From: CTSOIL-112 sp049291875
GTDB taxonomy: Bacteria > Pseudomonadota > Gammaproteobacteria > Burkholderiales > Burkholderiaceae
Direction of reading: 5' to 3'
Assembly (NCBI GenBank): GCA_049291875.1
Contig: JBATQE010000065.1
Location: 18,289-82,288, forward strand
Length of the DNA: 64,000 bases
Of this stretch, positions 33,706 to 43,210 are shown piece after piece. The notes beneath the pieces are model-generated. The model ran no database searches, was not told the origin of the DNA, and saw only the letters and a program-made list of their open reading frames with translations. Position numbers and translations under genes: made by a program. Every line of letters begins with the position of its first letter. The stretch's first letter is position 1.

Positions 33706-35364
33706 ATGTTAAGCCAAATTCGCACCCGCATTGTTGACAGTTTTACCACCGCACTCAAAACCATAGCGCCAGACACACAGGTCACGCCGACGCTTGAGCG
33801 CCCGAAACAGGCCGCGCACGGCGATGCCGCGTGCAATATCGCCATGCAATTGGCCAAGCCGCTGGGCAAAAATCCGCGCCAACTGGCACAGGAGCTGATC
33901 GACGCCATGCCAGCGAATCCCTACATCGGCGCACTCGAAATCGCCGGTCCGGGCTTCATCAATATTCGCCTGACCGACGCGGCCAAACAATCGGTGATTC
34001 AAACCGTAATCGAAACAGGTGCGCAATTTGGCACGTCCAGCGCGCACGCCGGTGAGCGCGTCATGCTCGAATTTGTGTCAGCCAATCCGACCGGCCCGCT
34101 GCACGTCGGCCATGCGCGCCAAGCGGCGCTGGGCGACATTCTCGGCTCGGTGTTAAGCCATCAAGGTTACGACGTTCACCGCGAGTTCTACTACAACGAC
34201 GCAGGGCAACAAATCGCCAATCTGGCCATCTCGGTGCAAGCGCGCGCCAAAGGGCTGGGCGTAGACGATCCGAGCTTTCCGGCGGACGGGTATCGCGGCG
34301 ACTACATCATGGACATCGCGCAGGCGTATTTGGCGGGCGAGACCGTCAACGGCGTGTGCGCCCAAGGCGACTTGGCAGATTTGGACGCGATTCGCGAGTT
34401 CGCCGTTGCGTATCTGCGCAACGAGCAGGATTTGGATTTGAATGCCTTTGGTCTGAAATTTGACGAATACTTCCTCGAATCCTCGCTGTACACCAGCGGC
34501 GCGGTTGAGCAAACCGTCGCGCGACTGACCGAGCAAGGTCATACTTATGAAGAGGGCGGCGCACTGTGGCTACGCACCACCGACTTTGGCGATGACAAAG
34601 ACCGCGTGATGCGCAAAGCCGAAGGCGGCTACACCTATTTTGTACCGGACGTGGCGTATCACATCAACAAATGGAGCCGTGGCTTTCACAAAGTCATCAA
34701 CATCCAAGGCACCGATCACCACGGCACGATCGCGCGCGTACGCGCCGGTCTGCAAGCGTCCCATGTCGGCATCCCTCAGGGCTATCCCGACTACATCCTG
34801 CACAAAATGGTGATGGTGATGAAAGGCGGCCAAGAGGTAAAACTCTCCAAACGCGCCGGCTCCTACGTCACCCTGCGTGATCTGGTGGACTGGACGAATA
34901 AAGACGCAGTGCGTTTCCTGATGATTTCGCGCAAAGCCGACACCGAATTCGTATTCGACATCGACGTTGCTGTCAGTCAATCGGACGAAAACCCGGTGTA
35001 CTATGTGCAATACGCGCACGCGCGGATTTGCTCGATTTTGGAAAAAGCTGGTATCGAGGTCAATGGCACCGACGCCGCAACCCTCGCGCCGCTGACCGCC
35101 GCCTCAGAAATGGCGTTGATGCAGCAAATGAGTCTGTACCCCGACACCTTGGCCGTGGCAGCGGACGACCTCGCGCCGCACCACGTCGTGTATTACCTCA
35201 AAGATTTAGCGGCAGCAGTACACAGCTTCTGCGGCGGCAACGAGCGCGTACTCACCGACGATCTGGCCTTGAAAACCGCACGCGTGCATTTACTCAGCGC
35301 CGCACGTATTGTTTTGCAAAACGGATTAAAATTACTCGGCGTCAGTGCACCAAATCGCATGTAA
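33706..35364 (+). CDS. argS: Arginyl-tRNA synthetase
   Basis: ArgS (552 residues) charges tRNA(Arg). It has the N-terminal tRNA D-loop-binding domain, the HIGH box as PTGPLHVGHARQAA near residue 133, the KMSK-like KLSKRAG, and the C-terminal all-alpha anticodon-binding domain ending in GVSAPNRM. The ATG at 33706 gives the family start LSQIRTRIVDSFTTAL; the open frame from 33670 would begin inside the promoter. It heads an argS / SPOR / dsbA-like / dsbA / SDR run common in Burkholderiales. Confidence 0.97.
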   Translation: MLSQIRTRIVDSFTTALKTIAPDTQVTPTLERPKQAAHGDAACNIAMQLAKPLGKNPRQLAQELIDAMPANPYIGALEIAGPGFINIRLTDAAKQSVIQTVIETGAQFGTSSAHAGERVMLEFVSANPTGPLHVGHARQAALGDILGSVLSHQGYDVHREFYYNDAGQQIANLAISVQARAKGLGVDDPSFPADGYRGDYIMDIAQAYLAGETVNGVCAQGDLADLDAIREFAVAYLRNEQDLDLNAFGLKFDEYFLESSLYTSGAVEQTVARLTEQGHTYEEGGALWLRTTDFGDDKDRVMRKAEGGYTYFVPDVAYHINKWSRGFHKVINIQGTDHHGTIARVRAGLQASHVGIPQGYPDYILHKMVMVMKGGQEVKLSKRAGSYVTLRDLVDWTNKDAVRFLMISRKADTEFVFDIDVAVSQSDENPVYYVQYAHARICSILEKAGIEVNGTDAATLAPLTAASEMALMQQMSLYPDTLAVAADDLAPHHVVYYLKDLAAAVHSFCGGNERVLTDDLALKTARVHLLSAARIVLQNGLKLLGVSAPNRM

Positions 35365-35482
35365 AGCGTTATACCGTCGCTATATCCGCTCTATATCCAC
35401 TACAGAATTTCACCACATTATTGTCTTAAATTACAGATTAAATAGCTAAACAATTGATTTTGAGCATTTTTTTGGAACCACT

Positions 35483-36307
35483 ATGACCGACAACACCCAC
35501 GCTTCCCGTACCTCTGGCCGCAACGCCGGCTCGGCTCTCAACATCGGCATCGGTATGCTCATCGGCCTGATCGTTGCGCTGATCGTCGCCTATTTCGCGA
35601 TGGCGGGCGGTCCGTTCCGCGATAAAGCCAATACCAACAGCCTTGCGCCCACCACCGGCAGCACCGACCCGAACGCACCGCTGTACGGCAATCAGACCTC
35701 AGGCAGCGCGGTCGCAACGCCGAGCAACGACCCTGCGGCCAATGAGCAGGGCTCCGGCACCGGCGTACTGATGAGCGGTCAAGCGCCAGCCAATGCGGGT
35801 TTAAGCCAAAAACCAGCCAATACCAATGACGCCGCGATGGCCGATGGCAACGCGGCAAGCAAACCGAAGAAAAGCGACGACCCGATTGGCGACCTGATCA
35901 GCAACAAAACCAAACCGACCAGCGATAACAGCGCCGCTGACGGCAGCAAAGCAGCGCCCAAAGCGGACACCAAGACCGCTGTTCAGCCCAATTCAACAAC
36001 CGCGCCTAAAACCGCGCCCAAACCATCGAATACCGACAGTCCCAAAGCCGTAACACCCGTAACCGCGCCTGGTGCGTCCAACAAAAACGGCAGCTATACC
36101 ATTCAGGCGGGTAGTTTTTCCGACGAACAAAACGCACAAAAATTGAAAAAACAACTGGCGACCCAAGGACAATTGGCGACCGTGACCAAAAAGCAAACCA
36201 GCGATGGCGCGATTTACCGTGTGCGCGTGGGCAGCTATGCATCGGCCAAAGACGCACAAGCGGCCAACCAAAAAATCAAGGGCGTGGTGCTGGATATGAC
36301 GCCATGA
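35483..36307 (+). CDS. SPOR-domain cell-division protein (FtsN-like)
   Basis: A 274-residue inner-membrane protein: a cytoplasmic N-terminus, one transmembrane helix at ~22-44 (NIGIGMLIGLIVALIVAYF), a long low-complexity periplasmic linker rich in Ala, Pro, Lys, Thr and Asn, and a C-terminal SPOR domain from ~200 (YTIQAGSFSDEQNAQKLKKQL, then YRVRVGSYASAKDAQAA). SPOR domains bind denuded glycan strands at the septum. Position after argS and before dsbA is the usual one for this protein in betaproteobacteria. Confidence 0.88.
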   Translation: MTDNTHASRTSGRNAGSALNIGIGMLIGLIVALIVAYFAMAGGPFRDKANTNSLAPTTGSTDPNAPLYGNQTSGSAVATPSNDPAANEQGSGTGVLMSGQAPANAGLSQKPANTNDAAMADGNAASKPKKSDDPIGDLISNKTKPTSDNSAADGSKAAPKADTKTAVQPNSTTAPKTAPKPSNTDSPKAVTPVTAPGASNKNGSYTIQAGSFSDEQNAQKLKKQLATQGQLATVTKKQTSDGAIYRVRVGSYASAKDAQAANQKIKGVVLDMTP

Positions 36308-36367
36308 GTCACGCGAATGGACGGCGTGATTTAAACCCATTCGGCTCATGACCTATTTGGAGCAAAC

Positions 36368-37039
36368 ATGAAAAAGACCATGATTCACTGGCTTGGCGCG
36401 TCGCTCATCGGCGCGTTTTTCGTCTGTGCGCCCATCACAGACCTGCACGCACAGTCAGCGGCAGCAACAGCCGACGAATGGCAACCCGACGCCGACGTGC
36501 TGACACTCAGGCAAGCGGGCAAAGTAGAGGCCAACGCGCCGCTCAACACCGTTGAAGTGGTTGAGTTTTTCAGCTACACCTGCCCGCATTGCGCCCACTT
36601 CGCCCCAAAATTGACCGCTTGGCGCACGCAGCAGCCCGGCAACGTTCGCCTGATTTATCTGCCGGTCAGTTGGCGCGCGGATATGCTCGCGCCGCAACGT
36701 TTGTATTTCACCTTGGCTCAACTCAACCGACTGGATTTGCACGAGCAGGTATTCGCCGATTGGAACAATGATCCGAACAGCCTCGCAACAGACGCGGCGG
36801 TGTTAAACTGGGCGTTGCGCCAAGGCTTTGACCAAAAAATCTGGCAACGCACCTACAACAGCGCCGCCACCTCGCGCCAAGTACGTGCGGCGCAGCAGGC
36901 ATTTCGCCGCTTCGAGTTGCAAGGCGTGCCGAGTGTGGTGATCAATGGCCGCTACGCGCTGATTCCGAGCGAACAGTTGTTTGATACCCTCAATCATCTG
37001 GTCAAACACGAGCAGCAGCGCACGAATGCACGCCCGTGA
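36368..37039 (+). CDS. Periplasmic DsbA-type thiol:disulfide oxidoreductase
   Basis: A 223-residue protein with a cleavable signal peptide (MKKTMIHWLGASLIGAFFVCAPITDLHA) and a thioredoxin fold carrying the C-P-H-C active site in FFSYTCPHCAHFAP near residue 75 and the cis-proline in QGVPSVV. CPHC is the DsbA-type oxidase site, which introduces disulfides into exported proteins. A second CPHC protein follows 0.2 kb downstream; this one may be a specialised paralogue. No dsbB is in the window. Confidence 0.85.
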   Translation: MKKTMIHWLGASLIGAFFVCAPITDLHAQSAAATADEWQPDADVLTLRQAGKVEANAPLNTVEVVEFFSYTCPHCAHFAPKLTAWRTQQPGNVRLIYLPVSWRADMLAPQRLYFTLAQLNRLDLHEQVFADWNNDPNSLATDAAVLNWALRQGFDQKIWQRTYNSAATSRQVRAAQQAFRRFELQGVPSVVINGRYALIPSEQLFDTLNHLVKHEQQRTNARP

Positions 37040-37243
37040 AAAACCAGCGATAATGACGCATTCCCTATTTTGTTCCCTTTTTTAAATGGACAACGTGCGA
37101 TAGATTCATAATATGTATCAAATTTCTGGATAAAATGCCCGCCTTATCACTTATTTGAAATCCTTCATCTAACCACTGACAGCCATCCGTTTAAGCGCGG
37201 TATGAAATCGTCCCAACACCCAAACATGACACGAAAGGTTGAT

Positions 37244-37981
37244 ATGTCCATTGCTTTGCTCACCTCCTTGGCTCAATCCTCCCGTCGCGCAGCACTGATC
37301 GGCGCACTCTCTGCCAGCACCTTATTGTTTGCGTGCAGCAAATCCGACATCGTGACCCAACCCGCTCCGGCCAACGCCGCCGCCACGACTCAAGCCGCAG
37401 CCGTGCCGAGCTTCACCGCCGAAAGCTTTTCACCCAACGGACTGACCCTCACCGAAGGCAAAGACTACACCAAACTGGCGAACCCACAGCCGCCGAAAGA
37501 CGGCAAAAAAGAGGTGCAAGAATTCTTCTGGTACGGCTGTCCGCACTGCTACAAAATCGAGCCGGCGGTTCAAGCATGGAAAAAAACATTGCCATCCGAC
37601 GTACGTTTCGTTCGCTACCACGCGCAGTGGAATGCCGCCATGCAGTCGCACCAACGCATCGCCATGACCTTGCAAGCACTGGGCAAATCGGACGCGCTGG
37701 ATGACAAAGTATTCGCCGCCATTCAAGACCAAGGCCGCGCTCTGACGGCTGAGGACAAAATCAGCGAATTCATGGTCGAGAACGGCGTGGACAAAGCCGC
37801 TTGGGACAAAGCATTCAAAAGCTTTGAGGTCAATGCCAACATCGTAACCGCCGATGCGCTGTTCAAAAACTACCAATTGGACGGCGTGCCCGCACTGATC
37901 GTGAATGGCAAGTATGTGGTCAAGGGCGATTCAGCGCAGGCTTTGCGTGTGGTGAATAAATTGCTGCAAGAAGGTAAATAA
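37244..37981 (+). CDS. dsbA: Thiol:disulfide interchange protein DsbA-type, probable lipoprotein
   Basis: A 245-residue DsbA-like protein. The active site is CPHC in FFWYGCPHCYKIEP, with cis-proline DGVPALI near the end. The N-terminal signal ends in STLLFACSKSD, where the cysteine could be a lipobox, so the protein may be membrane-anchored. I chose the ATG at 37244 because AAAGG precedes it by 5 bp; an in-frame ATG at 37202 adds a polar leader with no ribosome site. Which of the two DsbA-type genes is the general oxidase is not decided by sequence alone. Confidence 0.85.
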   Translation: MSIALLTSLAQSSRRAALIGALSASTLLFACSKSDIVTQPAPANAAATTQAAAVPSFTAESFSPNGLTLTEGKDYTKLANPQPPKDGKKEVQEFFWYGCPHCYKIEPAVQAWKKTLPSDVRFVRYHAQWNAAMQSHQRIAMTLQALGKSDALDDKVFAAIQDQGRALTAEDKISEFMVENGVDKAAWDKAFKSFEVNANIVTADALFKNYQLDGVPALIVNGKYVVKGDSAQALRVVNKLLQEGK

Positions 37982-38003
37982 TTTCGCGATTCGATATGAC
38001 CGC

Positions 38004-38034
38004 AAACAGGGCGCAATGTGCGCCCTGTTTTTTA
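38004..38034 (+). terminator. Terminator after dsbA
   Basis: AAACAGGGCGCA (38004-38015) pairs perfectly with TGCGCCCTGTTT (38019-38030) around ATG, followed by more T residues. It ends the argS-dsbA run. Confidence 0.88.
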
Positions 38035-38139
38035 TCAAGCCATCGCCATTAATAATTTTGCCAAAACGCATCGCAACCCACGCAGAATCGCATACACGGG
38101 TTAAAATAGCGCATCACACATTTGCAAATAAGGATCATC

Positions 38140-38961
38140 ATGGCATTTACCGTTTTTATCACCGGCGCATCCAGCGGCATCGGCGCGGCACTGGCGCAGG
38201 AGTACGCACAAAAAGGAGCCGTGGTTGGCTTGGTCGGGCGTCGCCGCGAGGTTTTGGAGGAGGTTCGTGCGCGCATGAATCATCCGCAGAACCATGAAAT
38301 TTATGCAGCGGACGTAACGGTCGAAACCGAGCTGCACGATGCGGCGCGCGCGTTCATCGCCAAGCACGGCGCGCCCGATGTGGTGATTGCCGCTGCGGGT
38401 ATTTCGGTCGGTACGTGGACGGAATATTACGAGGATTTGGCGCACATTCGTCGGGTGTTTGATACCAATGTGTTTGCGATGGCAAGCACGTTTCATCCGT
38501 TCATTGCGCCGATGAAGGCGGCGAAAAAAGGCTCGCTCGTCGGCATTGCCAGCGTCGCGGGGATACGCGGACTGCCCGGCTCGGAAGCGTACTGCGCCTC
38601 AAAGGCGGCAGTGATCAGTTATTGTGAAAGCCTGCGCGGCGAGCTGCGCGATGCCGGCATCTCGGTATTGACGATTTCGCCGGGCTATGTGGCGACACCT
38701 TTAACCGCGAAAAATCCGTATCAGATGCCGTTTATCCTTCAGCCTGACGAGTTTGCGCGCCGCGCGGTGCGCGTGATTGAGCGCAAATGCTCATACGCGG
38801 TGATTCCGTGGCAGATGGGAATTGTGGCGAAACTGATGCGCGCGTTGCCGAACCCGTTGTTCGATCAATTGTTTGCAGGCAAAAAGCATAAGCCGCGCGC
38901 GCATGAACTCAATCCAAACAGCTCGGCAGCCGATGATGGCGCGCAATATCCTTCTTCATAA
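38140..38961 (+). CDS. Short-chain dehydrogenase/reductase
   Basis: A 273-residue classical SDR. The nucleotide-binding TGASSGIGAALA is at ~8-19, followed by the NAAG-equivalent IAAAGIS, the catalytic serine in GIASVAGI and the YxxxK dyad as YCASKAA. A basic C-terminal tail (GKKHKPRAHEL) follows. The substrate is unknown; the same SDR often follows dsbA in Burkholderiales. I chose the ATG at 38140 because AAGGATC lies 5 bp before it. Confidence 0.9.
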   Translation: MAFTVFITGASSGIGAALAQEYAQKGAVVGLVGRRREVLEEVRARMNHPQNHEIYAADVTVETELHDAARAFIAKHGAPDVVIAAAGISVGTWTEYYEDLAHIRRVFDTNVFAMASTFHPFIAPMKAAKKGSLVGIASVAGIRGLPGSEAYCASKAAVISYCESLRGELRDAGISVLTISPGYVATPLTAKNPYQMPFILQPDEFARRAVRVIERKCSYAVIPWQMGIVAKLMRALPNPLFDQLFAGKKHKPRAHELNPNSSAADDGAQYPSS

Positions 38962-38981
38962 CCACACGACAGCAGAACACT

Positions 38982-40763
38982 ATGAGCACTTTATCCGCTA
39001 CCGAATTGACCGAGGCACGGGCTTTATCCGAAAAAGTATTGGATGGTTTTAACCGCCACTACGCGCGTTTTCGCGAATGCGCGCGCGCTGCAAAAATCTC
39101 GTTTGAAAAGGGCGACTGGCCGCACATCCAAAAACTGGTGGCGGATCGAATTGAGTATTACGATGAGCGCGTGGCCGAAACCGTGCATACGCTGGCGGCC
39201 AATGCTCAGGTGCATCCGAACAACAAGGCGTTTTGGCACGAGGTGAAGAGTCATTACGTCGAGTGTCTGATGAACCACAAGCAGCCGGAATGCGCGGAAA
39301 CTTTTTTCAACTCGGTCACGACCAAGGTACTCAAAGCCGAGTATTTTCACAACGAATTCATTTTCAGCCGCCCGATGATTTCAACCGAGTACATTGACTC
39401 GGAATCGGTGACGTACAGCAGCTATTACCCGATTCGTGATGGCTGGCACAAGGCGCTGGTGAAGATGTTCAACGATTATCAGTTGGCGCATCCGTTCACC
39501 GATTTGAACCGCGACGTGGCGACGATCATTGACCGGCTGCGTCATTTGGACAAGGTGATGTTTGAGCATCCGCGCCCGAATCTGCAAATTCAGGTGGTCA
39601 GCTCGCTGTTTTACCGCAACAAGGGCGCGTACATTCTCGGCAAAGTGATCAACAGTTTTTTCGAGTATCCGTTTGTGATTCCGATTTTGCACGACAAAGA
39701 GGGCGGCTTGGCGGCCGATACCATCATTCTCGATACGCGCCACATCAACTCGCTGTTCTCGTTCAACCGCGCGTATTTCATGATCGATTGTGACGTGCCG
39801 TCGGCGGTGGTGAATTTTTTACATTCGATTTTGCCGAGCAAACCCAAATCCGAGCTGTACAATATGATCGGCCTGCAAAAGCAGGGTAAAGCGCTGTTTG
39901 CGCGCGATTACAAACAGCATATCCGCCACTCGACCGATGAGTTTATCCTCGCGCCGGGGATCAAGGGTTTGGTGATGCTGGTGTTCACGCTGCCATCGTT
40001 CCCGTATGTATTCAAAATCATCAAGGACGTTATTTCACCGCCCAAAGAGGTGGATAAGGAAATGGTGCAGCAAAAATACCAACTGGTGAAAAAGCACGAT
40101 CGCGTCGGACGCATGGCCGACTCGCTGGAATTTTCCAACGTGAATTTCCCGCGCAGCCGCATGGCGCAAGCACTAATCGATGAAATTCTGCGCATGGCAC
40201 CGAGCGAAATCGAGCTGACCGACGACGAGGTCATCATCAAGCACGTTTACATCGAGCGGCGCATGGTGCCGCTGAATATGTATTTACAGGACGCGACCGA
40301 AGCGGGCGATTTAACGGCGAAGGACAACGCGATTATCGAGTACGGCAATGCGCTCAAAGACCTGATCGCCGCGAATATTTTCCCCGGCGATTTGCTGTTT
40401 AAAAACTTCGGCGTGACGCGCGGCGGCCGCGTGGTGTTCTACGACTACGACGAAATTGAATATCTGACCGATTGCCGTTTCCGCCAGATTCCCAAACCGC
40501 GCTACGATGACGATGACACCGCCGGCGAGATTTGGTTCTCAGTCGATCGCTTTGACGTATTCCCTGAGGAATTCGAGAAATTTTTATTGACCGACCCAGA
40601 GGTCAAAGACGTCTTCATGCGGTATCATGCGGATTTACTCGACTGGCGTTATTGGAAAGAGCACCAAGAGCGCATCCGCGCCGGTCACATTGAAGATTTT
40701 TACCCGTATCCCCATCATTTGCGTTTTGCCGAATCCGGCTACGCAGAATATCACCCGGAATAA
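38982..40763 (+). CDS. aceK: Isocitrate dehydrogenase kinase/phosphatase
   Basis: AceK (593 residues) phosphorylates and dephosphorylates isocitrate dehydrogenase, switching carbon between the TCA cycle and the glyoxylate bypass. An N-terminal regulatory domain is followed by a degenerate kinase fold: the VIIKHVYIERRMVPLNMYL segment, FPGDLLFKNFGVTRGG with the catalytic aspartate, and FYDYDEIEYLTDC with the metal-binding aspartate. No aceA or aceB is nearby, which is usual in betaproteobacteria where aceK stands apart. It lies 20 bp after the SDR gene. Confidence 0.96.
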   Translation: MSTLSATELTEARALSEKVLDGFNRHYARFRECARAAKISFEKGDWPHIQKLVADRIEYYDERVAETVHTLAANAQVHPNNKAFWHEVKSHYVECLMNHKQPECAETFFNSVTTKVLKAEYFHNEFIFSRPMISTEYIDSESVTYSSYYPIRDGWHKALVKMFNDYQLAHPFTDLNRDVATIIDRLRHLDKVMFEHPRPNLQIQVVSSLFYRNKGAYILGKVINSFFEYPFVIPILHDKEGGLAADTIILDTRHINSLFSFNRAYFMIDCDVPSAVVNFLHSILPSKPKSELYNMIGLQKQGKALFARDYKQHIRHSTDEFILAPGIKGLVMLVFTLPSFPYVFKIIKDVISPPKEVDKEMVQQKYQLVKKHDRVGRMADSLEFSNVNFPRSRMAQALIDEILRMAPSEIELTDDEVIIKHVYIERRMVPLNMYLQDATEAGDLTAKDNAIIEYGNALKDLIAANIFPGDLLFKNFGVTRGGRVVFYDYDEIEYLTDCRFRQIPKPRYDDDDTAGEIWFSVDRFDVFPEEFEKFLLTDPEVKDVFMRYHADLLDWRYWKEHQERIRAGHIEDFYPYPHHLRFAESGYAEYHPE

Positions 40764-40774
40764 TAGGAGCAATT

Positions 40775-42112
40775 ATGTCACGCACACGCACCACATTGGC
40801 CGTCTCCATCGGCCTCATGCTCGCCGCCTGCGGCACCATCGGCACAGCCAACGCCGCGCCGGATGCATCGAACAACACGACCAGTGCCTCTGCACCGCTG
40901 GGCAACAACTACGCCGAGCGCGCCGACGTGCAAAAATTCGTCGAGCAACTCAATGCCAAATACGACTACCCGAAAGCCGATCTACTCAAAGCGTTTGGCC
41001 AAGCCGAGCGCATGGACACCGTGTTGCGCCAGCTCGAGCGCGACAAACCCGACCCGAATTTCAAGAAAAACTGGACCACGTATCGCTCGCGCTACATCGA
41101 GCCGATTCGCATCCGCGCGGGTGTGAATTTCTGGAAAAACAACGCCGCGACCCTCAGCCGCGCCGCGCGTGAATACGGTGTGCCCGAATACATCATCGTC
41201 GGTATCATCGGTGCTGAAACCATCTACGGCCGCTATATGGGCGACAACAATATTTTCGACGTACTGACCACGCTCGCGTTTGACTATCCGCGCCGCTCAG
41301 CCGAATACAAAGAATTCCTCGAAGAATACATCATCCTCACGCGCGAAAACAAAATGCCGCTGCGCTCAGTCACCGGCTCCTACGCCGGTGCGATTGGCAT
41401 TCCGCAGTTCATGCCCGACTCATGGCGTGACTACGGCGTTGATTTTGACGGTGACGGCAAAGTCGATCTGCGCAACAGCAATGCCGACGCCATCGGCAGC
41501 GTGGCCAATTTCCTCAAAAGCAAAGGCGGCTGGCAAAAAGGTCTGGACGTGATTTACGCTGTACAATTTGACCAACAGCCAAAAATTGCCGACGCGCTCA
41601 AATTGCCGATCGAACCGTCCAAAACCATCAGCGAACTCAAACCGTATGGCATCAGTTCACCCGAAAGCATTCCGGCCGACGTCAAACTCTCACTGATTGA
41701 CCTGCCGAACGGCGACAATCCGGCGCAATACGTACTCGGCTCGAAAAACTTCTACGCCATCACGCGCTACAACAAGAGCTATATGTACGCCATGTCCGTG
41801 TACGAGCTGGGCGCGGCGGTGAAAAAATCCTATGACGCGGGCGGCGCAAGCACCACCAAAGCGCCCACACCCGCCGCAAAACCAGTCGCAAAACAACCCT
41901 CAGCGAAACCGGCTGCTAAACCGACAGCATCTGCTACCAAGTCAGCCAGCAGCGTGACCAACACCAAGGCCAGCACTCCGACCAGCAAAACCGCGGTCAA
42001 ACCTGCCGCTACGGCCACACCGAAAGCCAGCACAAAAACCGCCCCCACCGCGGGCAGCAATGCCGCCAAGGGCGTTGATCCGAAGAAAAAAGTGGTAACG
42101 CCCAGCAAATAA
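40775..42112 (+). CDS. mltB: Lytic murein transglycosylase B
   Basis: A 445-residue lipoprotein (lipobox LAAC at ~16-19). The GH103 catalytic region is clear: EYGVPEYIIVGIIGAETIYG with the catalytic glutamate, NIFDVLTTLAFDYPRR, and SYAGAIGIPQFMPDSWRDYG. It cleaves peptidoglycan glycan strands with 1,6-anhydro product formation. The last ~110 residues are a low-complexity Ala/Lys/Pro/Thr/Ser tail not found in standard MltB, perhaps a cell-wall-spanning linker. AGGAG precedes the ATG. Confidence 0.93.
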   Translation: MSRTRTTLAVSIGLMLAACGTIGTANAAPDASNNTTSASAPLGNNYAERADVQKFVEQLNAKYDYPKADLLKAFGQAERMDTVLRQLERDKPDPNFKKNWTTYRSRYIEPIRIRAGVNFWKNNAATLSRAAREYGVPEYIIVGIIGAETIYGRYMGDNNIFDVLTTLAFDYPRRSAEYKEFLEEYIILTRENKMPLRSVTGSYAGAIGIPQFMPDSWRDYGVDFDGDGKVDLRNSNADAIGSVANFLKSKGGWQKGLDVIYAVQFDQQPKIADALKLPIEPSKTISELKPYGISSPESIPADVKLSLIDLPNGDNPAQYVLGSKNFYAITRYNKSYMYAMSVYELGAAVKKSYDAGGASTTKAPTPAAKPVAKQPSAKPAAKPTASATKSASSVTNTKASTPTSKTAVKPAATATPKASTKTAPTAGSNAAKGVDPKKKVVTPSK

Positions 42113-42121
42113 ACCCACACC

Positions 42122-43192
42122 ATGAACCAAAATCGCGTCCACATCATCTTCACCGGCGGCACCATCGCCATGCGTACCAACGCACACGGGCAATTGGTGC
42201 CCGCCAACAGCGGAGACGAACTGATCGCCGCCATTCCGGCATTGGCGCACGCTGCCGCGCTGAGTACACACCAGTTGAGCAATGTCGCCTCGGCCCACCT
42301 CACCACCGAGCATTGGCTGCAATTGCGCCAAGCCATCATCACCGCCTGTGCCGATGACGCCATCTGCGGCGTAGTGGTGGTGCAGGGCACGGACACGCTG
42401 GAAGAAACCGCGTTTTTCCTCGATGCCTCATTGAGAAACGAACAATTGCACGACAAACCGATCGTACTCACCGGCGCGATGCGCAGCGCGGACGAGGCCG
42501 ATGGCGACGGGGCGGACAATTTATTAAACGCGGTACTCGTCGCGCAAGACACCGCCGCGCGTGGTCGCGGCGCGATGGTCTGCATGTATGGACGCATCCA
42601 CGCCGCACGTCATGTGCGCAAACTACACACCACACGTACCGATGCGTTCGGCTCTTTAGAACACGCGACTTTAGGTGAAGTTCGCAGCAACCACACCGAT
42701 AGCGCGCGCAGCGTCCTCTTTCACAGCTCGGCGGTTCGAGCGCTGCCCAGCATCGCACTCAGCGAGCTATCATCCGCTTTTTACAGCCAGTCCATAGAAC
42801 TGCCAAGAGTTGAAATAGTAAGCACTCACATTGCTTGCGACTCATTGTTTATCGATGTATGCATCCAATCTGGCTCTGCCGCCATTGTCGTGCAAGCACT
42901 CGGCGCAGGCAATGTCAATCCGAGCATCAGCGCAGCGATTGAGCGCGCATTGACGCAGGGCATTGCGATCATCATCGCTTCACGCTCGCCACTGGGCGAG
43001 ACCGAACCGGTCTACGGTTACGTTGGTGGGGGGCAGTCGCTACTCAAAATGGGCGCGGTCATGAGCCATGATTTACCGGCGCACAAAGCACGGATTTATG
43101 CGCAACTGTTGCTCGCACAAGCGGGCGCAACCGCTGCGCCATTGGCCGTGGTTCAATCCGGTTTTGATTTACTCAAAAGCCCCGTTCACTAA
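42122..43192 (+). CDS. L-asparaginase, type I/II family
   Basis: A 356-residue asparaginase, hydrolysing L-asparagine to aspartate and ammonia. The first active-site motif is IIFTGGTIAM at ~8-17 and the second VVVQGTDTLEETAFFL near 83-98, each with its catalytic threonine. LTGAMRSADEADGDGADN follows as in the family. No signal peptide is seen, suggesting a cytoplasmic enzyme. It lies 9 bp after mltB, so the genes are probably co-transcribed. Confidence 0.92.
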   Translation: MNQNRVHIIFTGGTIAMRTNAHGQLVPANSGDELIAAIPALAHAAALSTHQLSNVASAHLTTEHWLQLRQAIITACADDAICGVVVVQGTDTLEETAFFLDASLRNEQLHDKPIVLTGAMRSADEADGDGADNLLNAVLVAQDTAARGRGAMVCMYGRIHAARHVRKLHTTRTDAFGSLEHATLGEVRSNHTDSARSVLFHSSAVRALPSIALSELSSAFYSQSIELPRVEIVSTHIACDSLFIDVCIQSGSAAIVVQALGAGNVNPSISAAIERALTQGIAIIIASRSPLGETEPVYGYVGGGQSLLKMGAVMSHDLPAHKARIYAQLLLAQAGATAAPLAVVQSGFDLLKSPVH

Positions 43193-43210
43193 TTCACTCA
43201 ACAATCGCTC

